From Funneliformis mosseae (Eukaryota; Glomeromycota; Glomeromycetes; Glomerales; Glomeraceae), in contig CAJVPP010002701.1 of the NCBI GenBank assembly GCA_910592005.1, positions 1-13,804 on the forward strand: a stretch of 13,804 nucleotides of DNA, read 5' to 3'. A program made the translations under genes and the position numbers. The notes beneath the pieces were generated by a model. That model did no database searches. It saw only the letters and a program-made list of their open reading frames with translations, and was not told where the DNA came from. Within the stretch, counting starts at the first letter, position 1; every line of letters begins with the position of its first letter. This document shows positions 1 through 8,788 of the stretch, one piece after another.

Positions 1-380
1 TCATTGAAAAATCGGTACAAACAATTTACATCAATTCACGTAATACGTAATGATAATGGGTTCATGATAATTTTAGTTAATACTTGTAGATCAATTTCGG
101 CCCGTCCTTATCATACTAGAAGTATAATGTCAAATTATATGAAAATAAAATAGTTGATTTGCTTTATAAGTTGCAATGAATTTTCTATATACGATAAGTT
201 TTTTTAATATCAGATGTTTTTTATCTTAGATTATTTACTAATCTAATGTTGTAGTCTGTTCTTTTTGTACTATGTTAAATATTGACCGTTATTAGGACTG
301 AAAAGCAACTTTTTGGGTTTTAGAAGATATCTTAAACACTTGAAGAGAATAATTCTGTTGCAAGAGTTTGAAGAAATATA
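1..380. other. AT-rich sequence without recognisable gene
   Basis: I see no open frame of useful length, no repeat and no transposon end here on either strand. Base composition is somewhat less AT-biased than the array further right. Confidence 0.5.
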
Positions 381-595
381 TTCGATCCCATAGCAAGAGA
401 TCGTGATCCTGAACATTGATTTATCAAGTGGTCGTTAACTTTCAAAAAAACGGTTTTTATCGATCTCATCAGATTGTGATCTTTCGAAAAGGCTATCCGT
501 ATTTATCGATACGTCAAGTGGTCGTTATCTTTGAAGAAGACTATCCGATTTATCGATCCTGTCAAGAGGTCTTGATCTTTAAGTTCGATACCGTT
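381..595 (+). repeat. Degenerate in-frame tandem repeat of about 45-48 bp, with a 63-codon open frame
   Basis: Successive units align on the core CAAGTGGTCGTTATCTTT, which begins near 425, 470, 515 and 563 (steps of 45, 45 and 48 bp). A more distant copy begins near 394. The motif TTTATCGAT recurs at 456, 502 and 549. Because the steps are multiples of three, frame +2 stays open from 416 to 607 and repeats a peptide of the form Q-V-V-V-I-F followed by a Y-P-I-Y-R-S stretch. The region has visibly more G and C than its surroundings. I see no signal peptide, known domain or clear promoter. It may be a fragment of a repetitive protein gene or a minisatellite whose unit length happens to preserve frame. 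The open frame starts inside the repeat, so a standalone 63-residue protein is doubtful. Confidence 0.6.
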
Positions 596-607
596 AAAAA
601 TGGCTGA

Positions 608-1167
608 AAAATTCGTTCCGCAAAGACGATCTCGTAATTTGACGTCGTGTCGTGATTGTCCCTACACAAAGAGCCCCTTTTAACATGTACGTGTTCTGTT
701 ATATTTGTTATTTTAGTTAGTTAAGTTTATTTTAATAGAACCTTTTCTAAAAATTTCATCTCCTTTACAAATATTTATAGAATTTCCAAGTTTTCCGACC
801 ATGAATATCCTTATAGTTATTTCTTTTCAGTAACTTTCTTTAATAAATTATATAAGGAAGAATTTTATTATTCCATTTTAATAATTATTTCTTTTGCACA
901 GAATATTTTTACTATTACCTTAAATCTTTTTTCTTTTCGATATTATAATCTTTAATTTCAAATTATATTATCCTTAATTGATCCCTTCAGTTTGAATCAA
1001 ATTAGTTCAAAAAGTTGAAAATTATTCTTTAATCTCTTTCCAGTTTTTAGGCAAACGTTTGAGGTTACTGGAAATTGATCTTATTTTTGGGTTGCGATTG
1101 GTATTGGCGTTCTCGTCGTGCAATCTGGGTATTAATAGCGAACAAATACTCTTTTAACAATATTAAG
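608..1167. other. AT-rich intergenic sequence, nothing recognised
   Basis: It lies between the short tandem repeat and the hairpin at 1168. It holds short homopolymer runs but no coding frame, inverted-repeat pair or RNA gene that I can support. Confidence 0.5.
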
Positions 1168-1194
1168 TTTTGTGATGTTACAGACATCACAAAA
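1168..1194. other. Perfect 11-bp hairpin
   Basis: The arm TTTTGTGATGT (1168-1178) is followed by the 5-base loop TACAG and the exact reverse complement ACATCACAAAA (1184-1194). A long A/T run follows at about 1195-1222. In bacteria this would look like a terminator, but the window is eukaryotic. It could be a transcript hairpin, a tiny transposon footprint or chance. Confidence 0.45.
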
Positions 1195-1288
1195 ATTATT
1201 TTTATTTTTTTTTAAAAAAAAAGATTTCCCGAACCTCTACAATATCCTGCGAAAAGTAGCATGGAATAATATGAATAGTGTGCATAAG

Positions 1289-1346
1289 GTGAGTTCGAAT
1301 CAACAGCCTCATATTGCCTTATTTACATACTTGTCTAATTTTTTAG
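1289..1346 (+). other. Candidate 58-bp spliceosomal intron
   Basis: It has a strong donor (GTGAGT at 1289, preceded by AAG), a branch-like CTAAT at 1335 and a T-rich run ending in TTTTTTAG at 1346. Splicing would join the short frame starting at ATG 1271 to only four further codons before a TAG stop, so the product would be about 10 residues. It could be a 5' leader intron or upstream ORF of the candidate gene starting at 1671, or part of a lost gene. The branch-to-acceptor distance of about 8 nt is short. Confidence 0.3.
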
Positions 1347-1670
1347 GATAAACTACAATAGGTTCGAAATCAAAATTTGGGGTTTTCTTTTTGAAACATT
1401 ACGTCGCCTGTTTTTTTTTTTGGTGATCATACACAGCATTTAATAAAATGGTTTTTATTACTAAAAATGACGTGCTAGTATCATTTTCACAATAATCTGT
1501 TCTGTTCTGTAGGATTATAATCAATGATATGTCATTCAAATTCTGTCATTCTTAATTCCTCTTTTAAGGTACACGCATCCAATTGTAAATCATATGATCG
1601 CGAAAAGATTAATTCATGAAATACGACAATGCTCTTTCGTTTGTGATATTATATTCGAAATTAATTAAAT

Positions 1671-2444
1671 ATGAAAATTACTCTAAATATAATTATTCCT
1701 AAAGTTTATTTATTTTTTCTTCAATTTCACAATCATAGCCGTAATTAAAGCATTATCGTTTTTGCCTTCTCTCAACTTTATATTTATCTATTAATTTAAA
1801 TGCAATACAATATTTTCACAATGATATAATTAAATTTGCTAAAGTCTTATAACCCATTAAAAAAAATATATTCGTTTGAGGCTTGAAGATTCTGAAAAAT
1901 AATTTCACCAAACAATAAAAAGGAATAAAGATATGAAACTTCGTATGAATAAAATGAGTTAATTTGACGGTTTGATAATATTCTTTTTTTTATGAATTTA
2001 CATTAGAGCCAGTTTTGGATGCCAAAAATGTTTCCTCATTAGAAGGTAATTATACTCATTTTTGTTTGCTAAATACAACAAACTCTATATATAATTAACC
2101 TATACTAAAGAATTTGTTAATAATGTAGAATTAACCTTGGGTAATGAAGGTGAATATAATAACCATAATACTGTAATTTGTAATTTTATGTTTTTTATTT
2201 ATCAAAAATTTAAAATATAGTACTAGTATCAAGTAATAAAGGTAAATAAAATAGCAAATATAATTAATCAACTAATATAATAAACTATTAATTATAATTA
2301 ATAATGTTAGAAAGATTAAATATTTATAAATTGCTAAATATTAGAGTTTGTTACAAACTATATTAATTAATTTCAAATTTTTTTAAAATAAATATATTAT
2401 AATATAACCAGTTTCAGATACTCCTACAATAAAAGAATTAAATG
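1671..2444 (+). CDS. Candidate split gene: hydrophobic leader exon plus phase-1 microexons
   Basis: Proposed exons are 1671-1740, 2007-2045 (39 nt), 2129-2149 (21 nt), 2221-2241 (21 nt) and 2412-2444 (33 nt). Each intron begins GTAA or GTGA (1741, 2046, 2150, 2242, 2445) and ends in AG (2006, 2128, 2220, 2411). Every junction falls after the first base of a codon, every internal exon is a multiple of three, and the joined frame has no stop. Exon 1 starts at ATG 1671 and gives 23 residues with a hydrophobic stretch (VYLFFLQF) that could be a weak signal peptide, although Pro-Lys interrupts it. Later exons encode short hydrophilic stretches (PVLDAKNVSSLE, LTLGNE, LVSSNK, SDTPTIKELN). The last intron is about 170 bp and holds two further AG sites (2310, 2344), so one exon may be lost. 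Short symmetric exons encoding hydrophilic repeats recall SP7-like secreted effectors of mycorrhizal fungi. That likeness is my inference, as is any link to the downstream kinase. Confidence 0.42.
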
Positions 2445-2920
2445 GTAAAAAAGTTAATTTATTTATTATTTACTTATAATTATTTAATATTAATATTTTT
2501 TTAAAAAATTTTAATGATGATAAAATTTAGATTGTAAACTATTTAATTTTATATATTTTAATTTATACAATTGAAGTTTAATTAAACTAATAATCAATAA
2601 TAATATAGGGAATAAGTTATTTATTTTTCAATTTAGTTTGTTTTATAAAATATTTAATGATAATTAATGATATTATAGTTTGTAAATTATTTATATTTAT
2701 AATTTTTATTTAATATTAATTATAATTTATAAGTAAAATTTTATTAAATATTTAAATATTAATAATTTAGATGATAAATTATTTTTATTAATTCAATTAA
2801 TTATATTTATTATAATTTAAATAAAAAAAATATTAATATTCTTTATAATATTACAGAAAGTAAAATATTAATATTTTTATTATAATTTAAAATCAACTAA
2901 ATTTTTATTTAAAAAAATAA
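2445..2920 (+). repeat. Diverged intron-like repeat units at the left edge of the array
   Basis: This stretch is too diverged to align easily with the 97-bp satellite but keeps its punctuation. AG acceptors are followed about 3 nt later by a donor-like GTAA or ATAA: ATT at 2531-2533 then GTAAAC, GGA at 2609-2611 then ATAAGT, TTT at 2679-2681 then GTAAAT, ATG at 2771-2773 then ATAAAT, and AAA at 2857-2859 then GTAAAA. Spacing runs 70-92 bp. The donors reading ATAA rather than GTAA differ by one G to A change. It links the microexon region to the clean array and is best read as the oldest part of the same structure. Confidence 0.5.
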
Positions 2921-4269
2921 ATTTTATTAGATGTTAAGTAATTTTTATTAATTATTAGTATTTAATTATATAAAAAAATAAATTTTATTAGCTAGTAAGT
3001 TATTTTTATTGATTATTAATTAGTATTTAATTATACTTGTTATTGTAATTAAAGTTAATTAAAAAATTTATTTAAAAAAATAAATTTTATTAGATGTAAG
3101 TTATTTTTTTATTGATTATTATTTAATAATACTTATTACTATAATTTAAATCAACTAAATTTTTTATTTAAAAAAATAAATTTTATTAGATAATTAGTTA
3201 TTTTTATAAATTATTAATATTTAATTTTACTTATTATTTTAATTTAAGTCAACTAAATTTTTTATTTAAAAAAATAAATATTATTAATTAATAAGTTATT
3301 TTTATTGATTATTAGTATTTAATAATAATTGTTACTATAATTTAAAGTTAATTAAATTTTATCTTTAAAAATAAATTTTATTAGTTAGTAAATTATTTTA
3401 TTAATTAGTAGTATTTAATTATACTTGTTACTCTAATTTAAAATTAACTAAAATTTTTATTTAAAAATATAAATTTTATTAGAATGTAAATTATTTTTAT
3501 TAATTATTAATATTTAATTATACTAATTATTATAATTTAAAATCAACTAAATTTTTATTTAAAAAATAATTAATAATTAATAATTTAGATTATAAGTTAT
3601 TTTATTAATTATCAATATTTAATTATACTTGTTACTATAATTTATATTTAACTAAATTATTATTTAAAATAATAAATTTTATTAGATAGTAAGTTATTTT
3701 TATTGATTATCAATATTTAATTATTCTTGTTATTGCAATTTAAAGTTAACTAAATTTTTATTTAAAAAAAAAATTTTATTAGATAGTAAATTATTTTATT
3801 AATCATTAGTATTTAATTATACTTGTCACTATAATTTAAATTAACTAAATTTTTTATTTAAAAAAATAAATTTTATTAGTTAGTAAGTTATTTTATTGAT
3901 TATTAATATATAATTATACTTATTATTATAATTTAAAGTTAACTAAATTTTTTATTTAAAATAATAATTATTAATTTAAATTGTATATTATTTTATTGAT
4001 TATTAATATTTATTATCTTGTTAAAATAATTAAAATCAACTAAATTTTTATTTTAAAAAAAATAAAATTTATTAGGAAGTTAGTATTTTTATTGATTATT
4101 AGTATTTAATTATACTTGTTTTTATAATTTAAAATAAACTAAATTTAAATTTATAAAATTAAATTTTATTAGAAAGTAAGTTTATTTTATTGATTATTAA
4201 TATTTAATTATACTTATTACTATAATTTAAGATTAACTAAATTTTTATTTAAAAAAAAAAATTTTATTA
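2921..4269 (+). repeat. Tandem repeat array, about 97-98-bp intron-like unit (segment 1)
   Basis: The landmark ATTTTATTAG recurs at 2921, 2982, 3084, 3180, 3375, 3473, 3676, 3773, 3870, 4163 and 4261; clean steps are 97-98 bp and one unit is shortened to 61 bp. Each unit starts with a donor-like GTAAGTTATTTTTATTGATT. It passes through TTAATATTTAATTATACTTG and ATCAACTAAATTT and ends AAATAAATTTTATTAG. Usually three bases (ATA, TTA, AAT, AAA or CTA) separate the end from the next GTAAGT. A minority variant ends AATTAATAATTTAG instead (near 3587 and 3975). It continues after the transposon at 4270. It is AT-rich enough to look like simple satellite, but the conserved splice-like boundaries are unusual. 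Confidence 0.85.
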
Positions 4270-7063
4270 GAAGAGTGACACATATTATATAATTATCAAA
4301 GGGAAGGAAGGTGTGTGTTAAATATCTCACTTTTCATGTGATTATATGATTAGCCAATCAGAATAAATAAGTAAATCTTATTGTGGCATAGCATTTAACA
4401 TTTAAATTTTATATCACTACCACTTTTATATCAAAATTTTAGTTTGATTTTATTAAAATTCCACCTAAATTTTAAAATCTGCCTATCTTTATATTATTTT
4501 AAACTCTGCCTATCCTTTGCAACAATCTTTTTATTTTCTTAATTACCTTACTCACCTTCTAAATGTACTTTTCAGTCATTTAAAATTAAAACTTGTTCAT
4601 CTAATGCAGACGTAATAGAAAAATCATCCAAGGAATTGGTAAGTAGCTTTTTTTTGCTTAACAGATTGTCCTCATTTCTCAGATGTCAGCTTTTCTTATG
4701 TAAAGCAATGAGAGAAAGAGTTAAAAAGTATGTATTGCAGTTAGAACAACAGAGATAATTGTAAGTGCTTGAACTAATAGAAGGATAGTGGGCATTATAT
4801 CCAGGTATTTTGAGCTTATTACAATATTCTAGTATATGTAGCAGATTTAGGAAATGTCTATCTTTTCTTTTAATTATAGGTGAGAAAAATCTGTCATTTT
4901 TTACAAGAAGAATGGCTACTTTTTCGTGACATTTAGGTAAGCAACAAGAAGAATTTTTGCATTTCTTAATATCAAGTGAGTATTGACATATTTTGGTATA
5001 ACTTTCTAACTATTACTAAGGTACTGCCGATTTATCATTATTTTCTTTTTCAGATCTGAAATATGATATTATTAAAAGAAGAGTCTTTTTGATCGATGTA
5101 TTATATGATGACTAGTTTCTCATGAATAGGATCACATTTTTAAAAAGAGTATAAAGCCTTACTAGCATAATAAAAGTTCTTTATTGCAAGCTTTGAATCA
5201 ACTACTTGATCTTGATAATTGAGATGAGAGTCATATTTACTGATTAATAATGTTATTTCAGCTAATTTTTAAGAGAGCGTTGCCATACTATATTCAATAG
5301 GGTTATATGCTAATTGACCTAATGCATGCATTCGAATAAAAAGGTAATCAAGATTAAAGGCACAGAATATTCTATAATATTGAAGAATATTTTTATATAG
5401 TGAAGATTTTTATCAGGACCTCTATTGACTAAAGGAATCCAAATAAGTTTGACCTGACCGTTGACTTTTAATATTTTATCAAAATGATTGTCTCAAGTTA
5501 GCAAATTTAGGTTATTTATATGAGTGGCTGAACTTGTGCCAATCTGATATTGTGAGCATATAAAGATCGAAAGTTGACCATTATAGAGAGTGTCTTTTGT
5601 ATCATCCAGATTAATAAGTAAATAAACTAATAAAATAAGTTTTTGCTATACACTGATCAGAAAATCATGATCAGATAGAGTAACTGGCTTTTAGAAACTT
5701 TGTATAATTTGAAAGATTCTTCCAACTGCAGGAATACCAAAAAGAATCTTAGCTTTATTATCTTGTGAAATGATAACAGAATGGGTGAAAATAAAATCAC
5801 AAATTATTTTGCTACTTTCACAGATGCAAAACAATAATATTCATCAATATGCTTATTTTTTCATTTTATGAAACAGATGCATTTGCAATAATAACTGAAT
5901 GATGGTGAGTTTTTGTTGCTATAGTATTTAATCGAGATAGCAGCAAATAATTATTGAGGGTGATGTGAGAAAAATACTCATTATACTTTGAATTAAGTTT
6001 CATCCAAAGATATCGAATGGTTCTAACTTTAATGATCTCTTTTTTTCTTTTTATCTGCAACTCTAAATTCGATATTTTCATATATATACTTATGTAAATT
6101 GGGATATTAAACCAAAAAAAGGTAGATAACTAGGTGAATTATATTTTATTACCTCTTAATATTTTTGTAGGAGTTTTGCTTTTTTTCTGCATTTTCATTA
6201 ATATTTTACTTGGCGCTTTAATTTTTTAACTTTATTATCCTCATTATACAAAATTTGCCTAAAAGTTGTCATGCGTTCCATTATATTATGCTAAATCTCC
6301 AAGTTAGTAGTAGAATTATAAGTTCGTTAAAGTTCAGCAAGCTTTATATTTATTGTATTAATAATTTTCATAGCTTTATTTTGTGCTATAACATTAGGTA
6401 GTGTTGCAATTTCAGCTATAATATTCTCGTCAATTTTCTTTGAGGGGGTTAATTAATTTAGGCAGGTTTTAAATTTTGAGATAAAATAGGTTATGACTGA
6501 TTATCTGCAAAAAACCTTATATTAGAATTGGGATTTCTAAATATTCTTTGATCTTACTTTTAATTTCTTCCTGAGTTTTATGTCAAATTTCTTTCTATAT
6601 ATTAGTACATTCTGTGCACAGATCAGATTTTAGATACATAGGGTTCTTTATATTTATTATGCAATAGTATTTGAAAGCATTATAGAATCTCTGATATTGA
6701 TTTGTAGGAAATATAAAATTTATTATATTTTGGTATAGTTAGAAAAGCCTGTATTTTAAAAGTTTTGGATAAAAAAATTGAGATGATTAAAGATGTGATT
6801 ATATAAATGTGATAGTATTTAATTTAGCAATTAGTTATTATGAATCACATACAAGTAATTACAAAAGTTTTTATTACTAACTTTTACTTTTATATTAGAT
6901 TTATTTAGAATTTAAATAAATACCTTTTTTTATAATATTCAAATAGTATTTATTGATTATTAGCTATTTACAGTATATAATCACGTGAATAATAAGTCTT
7001 ACAGGAGGAAGGGATAAGAAAGTGATATAGTAACATATAATGATGTAATATGTGTTACTCCTC
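4270..7063 (-). mobile_element. DNA transposon with 27-bp inverted ends and TTA target duplication
   Basis: The left end (4270-4296) and the reverse complement of the right end (7037-7063) match at 23 of 27 bases; all four mismatches except one are transitions. Both begin GA(A/G)GAGT(G/A)ACACATATTA. TTA flanks the element on both sides (4267-4269 and 7064-7066). Removing the element plus one TTA restores an uninterrupted array unit (ATTTTATTAG then AGTGTAAGTT), which confirms the borders. A second inverted pair lies inside the ends: TCATGTGATTATAT at 4334-4347 and its near-exact complement at 6975-6988. The element carries a broken DDE-type transposase gene on the minus strand. A 3-bp TTA duplication fits PIF/Harbinger, but the ends are not ones I recognise from that group, so the superfamily is left open. 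Confidence 0.85.
4572..6740 (-). pseudogene. Degenerate DDE transposase gene with coiled-coil and zinc-finger parts
   Basis: Translated pieces on the minus strand line up in order across several frames. The N-terminal part has a CxxC motif (DLCTECTN, about 6600-6640) and a Lys/Glu-rich stretch. A coiled-coil-like region (6200-6440) includes MERMTTFRQILYNEDNK. An open piece of 71 codons covers 5866-6081. A catalytic core follows, with candidate acidic residues in SQDNKAKI (Asp codon 5760-5762), GPDKN (Asp 5412-5414) and YNPIEYSMATLS (Glu 5293-5295). The C-terminal part is Cys-rich (CQYSLDIKKC then SSCC, about 4935-4985) and ends in a C2H2-like finger (CCSNCN, then an LxLHKK tail, near 4690-4760). 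At least ten stops and several frameshifts break it; many stops fall where Trp, Cys or Gln would be expected. I associate this protein type with Glomeromycotina genomes, which is recognition and not a search. The triad assignment is inference. Confidence 0.65.
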
Positions 7064-7480
7064 TTAGAGTGTAAGTTATTTTTTTGATTATTAGTATTTA
7101 ATTATACTTGTTATTGTAATTTAAAGTTAATTAATTTTTTTATTTAAAAATAAATTTTATTAATGTGTAAGTTATTTTTATTGATTATTAGTATTTTATC
7201 ATACTTGTTACTATAATTTAAAATTAACTAAATTTTTTTATTTAAAATAAATTTTATTAGATAATAAGTTATTTTTATTGATTATATATTTAATTATACT
7301 TATTATTATAATTTAAAATCTTTTAAATTTTTATTTAAAATAATTAATAATATAATAGATAGTAAGTTATTTTAATTGATTATCAATATTTAATTATAAT
7401 TATTACTATAATTTAAAGTCAATTAAATTTTTTATTTAAAAAAATAAATATTATTAGATGGTAATTTATTTTATTAATTA
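7064..7480 (+). repeat. Tandem intron-like repeat array (segment 2)
   Basis: The array resumes immediately after the TTA duplication, beginning with the rest of the unit split by the larger transposon. About four further units follow, with junctions near 7160, 7260, 7356 and 7459 before the Tc1 element. One junction uses the variant ending AATTAATAATATAATAG. Donor-like starts are GTAAGT (7071, 7168, 7360), ATAAGT (7264) and GTAATT (about 7461). Confidence 0.85.
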
Positions 7481-8786
7481 TAGTCTGCAATATAAATATC
7501 TGAAATTTTATCAGTAACACAAAAAAGTCTCTATACCACTAATTTATGTTTGATCAAAATAAAAATCAAAATAGCAATTTTTTAGCTATTTATAGATATA
7601 AAAATAATGTCACAAAAATTTTATGTGATTATTTATCAACAAAAACTTAATCTATAGCATCTATTTCAGTTTTTAAAATAAGACATTTAACTGTAAAGGA
7701 ATTATAGATTAAAAATATATGAAAACCCTTCGAAATAATTAAAATAACTAGTTATCTAAGCTCTACTATATATGATATTGTTAACCGGTTAAAAAAAATG
7801 GAGATGTTGAGTACTTATCTTATCCTGGTTATCCTCTTGTTCTTACTTCTAATAAATATCGATATCTTGGTCATCTCATCTAAGTTAATAATACAATATC
7901 TTTATCTTTAATAATAATGAAACTGAATAATATTTATTTAGATCTTAATATATCAACTTGAACTGTCTAATGCATCCTTAAAAATAAACTTAATTATGTA
8001 ATTTATAGGTTATAAACTATTTCTCTCCTTAAATAAAATCACATTTCCAGTAGGCTTTAAGGCATAACCAAGATGATTGGTCTCATATAATTTTTTCAGA
8101 TGAAAGCATTTTTCAAATGTTTAGTAATACTCTATTAGTATGTTACAAAGCTGGTAATATACGTCTATCACGTCCTATAGTAAAACATCCATACAAAGTG
8201 CATGTTTAGGATGCATTTTCTCATCAAGGACTAATTGGAATTGAATTATTTACAGGAATATGAATTCTGAAAAATATTGTAAAATTCTTCAATCCTAACT
8301 TATTCCTAATGCTCACAGTGCTAACTACAGGTGATGCTTTAATAAGATAATGTACTAATCTATACAGCAAAGCGTATTCAACAATTTTTTATAGCAAATA
8401 AAGTTTCAGTGATCGATTGGCCTGCAAACTCCTTTGATTAGAATTCAATTGAAAATTTATAAGGCATTTTTAAACGAAAAGTGAAGGAAAGGGTTAATAA
8501 TTGGATTAGAAAAAAAGGTACTTAATGCAGTTGCTTTTCAAGGCATAATTCAGCAAAAATGGGACAGTATTGATCAAAATGTTTTTTTTTAATTTGGCAG
8601 ATAGTATATCAGGTTAGATTAATGAAGTTATAGAAGAAAAAAAGGCTTACAATTAATTATTAATTTTTTTATTTTGTTAATCTGTATATTATAATCTACA
8701 AATAACATAAATATGAAACTAATAAAATAAGATTTATAATATTTTTATTTGTTACAATAAATTCTGGATATTTATGTCACAAATTG
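7481..8786 (+). mobile_element. Tc1/mariner-type transposon, 1306 bp, TA target duplication
   Basis: The left end TAGTCTGCAATATAAATATC (7481-7500) and the complement of the right end, CAATTTGTGACATAAATATC (8767-8786), are both 20 bases. They differ only by transitions, and both derive from an end starting CAGTCTGCGACATAAATATC by C to T and G to A changes. TA flanks both sides (7479-7480 and 8787-8788). Deleting the element and one TA restores the array text TTATTAATTATTAATATTTA exactly. Length, TA duplication and the encoded DD34E transposase all fit Tc1. It is too broken to move on its own. Confidence 0.9.
7546..8656 (+). pseudogene. Tc1-family DD34E transposase pseudogene
   Basis: The likely start is ATG 7546. 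A helix-turn-helix region (SSTIYDIVNRLKK, 7756-7797) precedes a frameshift in the A run at 7790-7798. Then come NGDVEYLSYPGYPLVLTS, which is the GRPR-like linker position, and a second DNA-binding piece. The catalytic core shows SHIIFSDESIF (first Asp, about 8100), a degenerate copy of the QQDND block (second Asp, near 8350) and NSIENL (Glu, near 8455). Exactly 34 residues separate the last Asp and Glu in the surviving frame. The distal part (NAVAFQGIIQQKWDSIDQN) leads to TAA at 8654-8656. I count several frameshifts and more than ten stops, and the HVWGAF-type Trp is TAG. The triad residues survive although the gene is dead. Confidence 0.85.
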
Positions 8787-8788
8787 TA

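Noticed and set aside
1255..1305. tRNA-like or tRNA-derived SINE signal (TAGCATGG and GAGTTCGAATC resemble A and B boxes)
   Set aside because: I could not form an anticodon stem or a T-stem around them; only the short box words fit.
4620..4665. Plus-strand intron GTAAGTAG to TTAACAG within the large transposon
   Set aside because: The transposase reads on the minus strand here and no plus-strand coding frame flanks the motif.
5866..6081. 71-codon open frame on the minus strand as an independent gene
   Set aside because: Recognisable pieces of the same transposase continue on both sides in other frames, so it is one surviving stretch of that pseudogene.
4270..7063. LTR retrotransposon
   Set aside because: The ends are inverted, not direct, with a 3-bp duplication, and no reverse transcriptase or integrase motifs appear.
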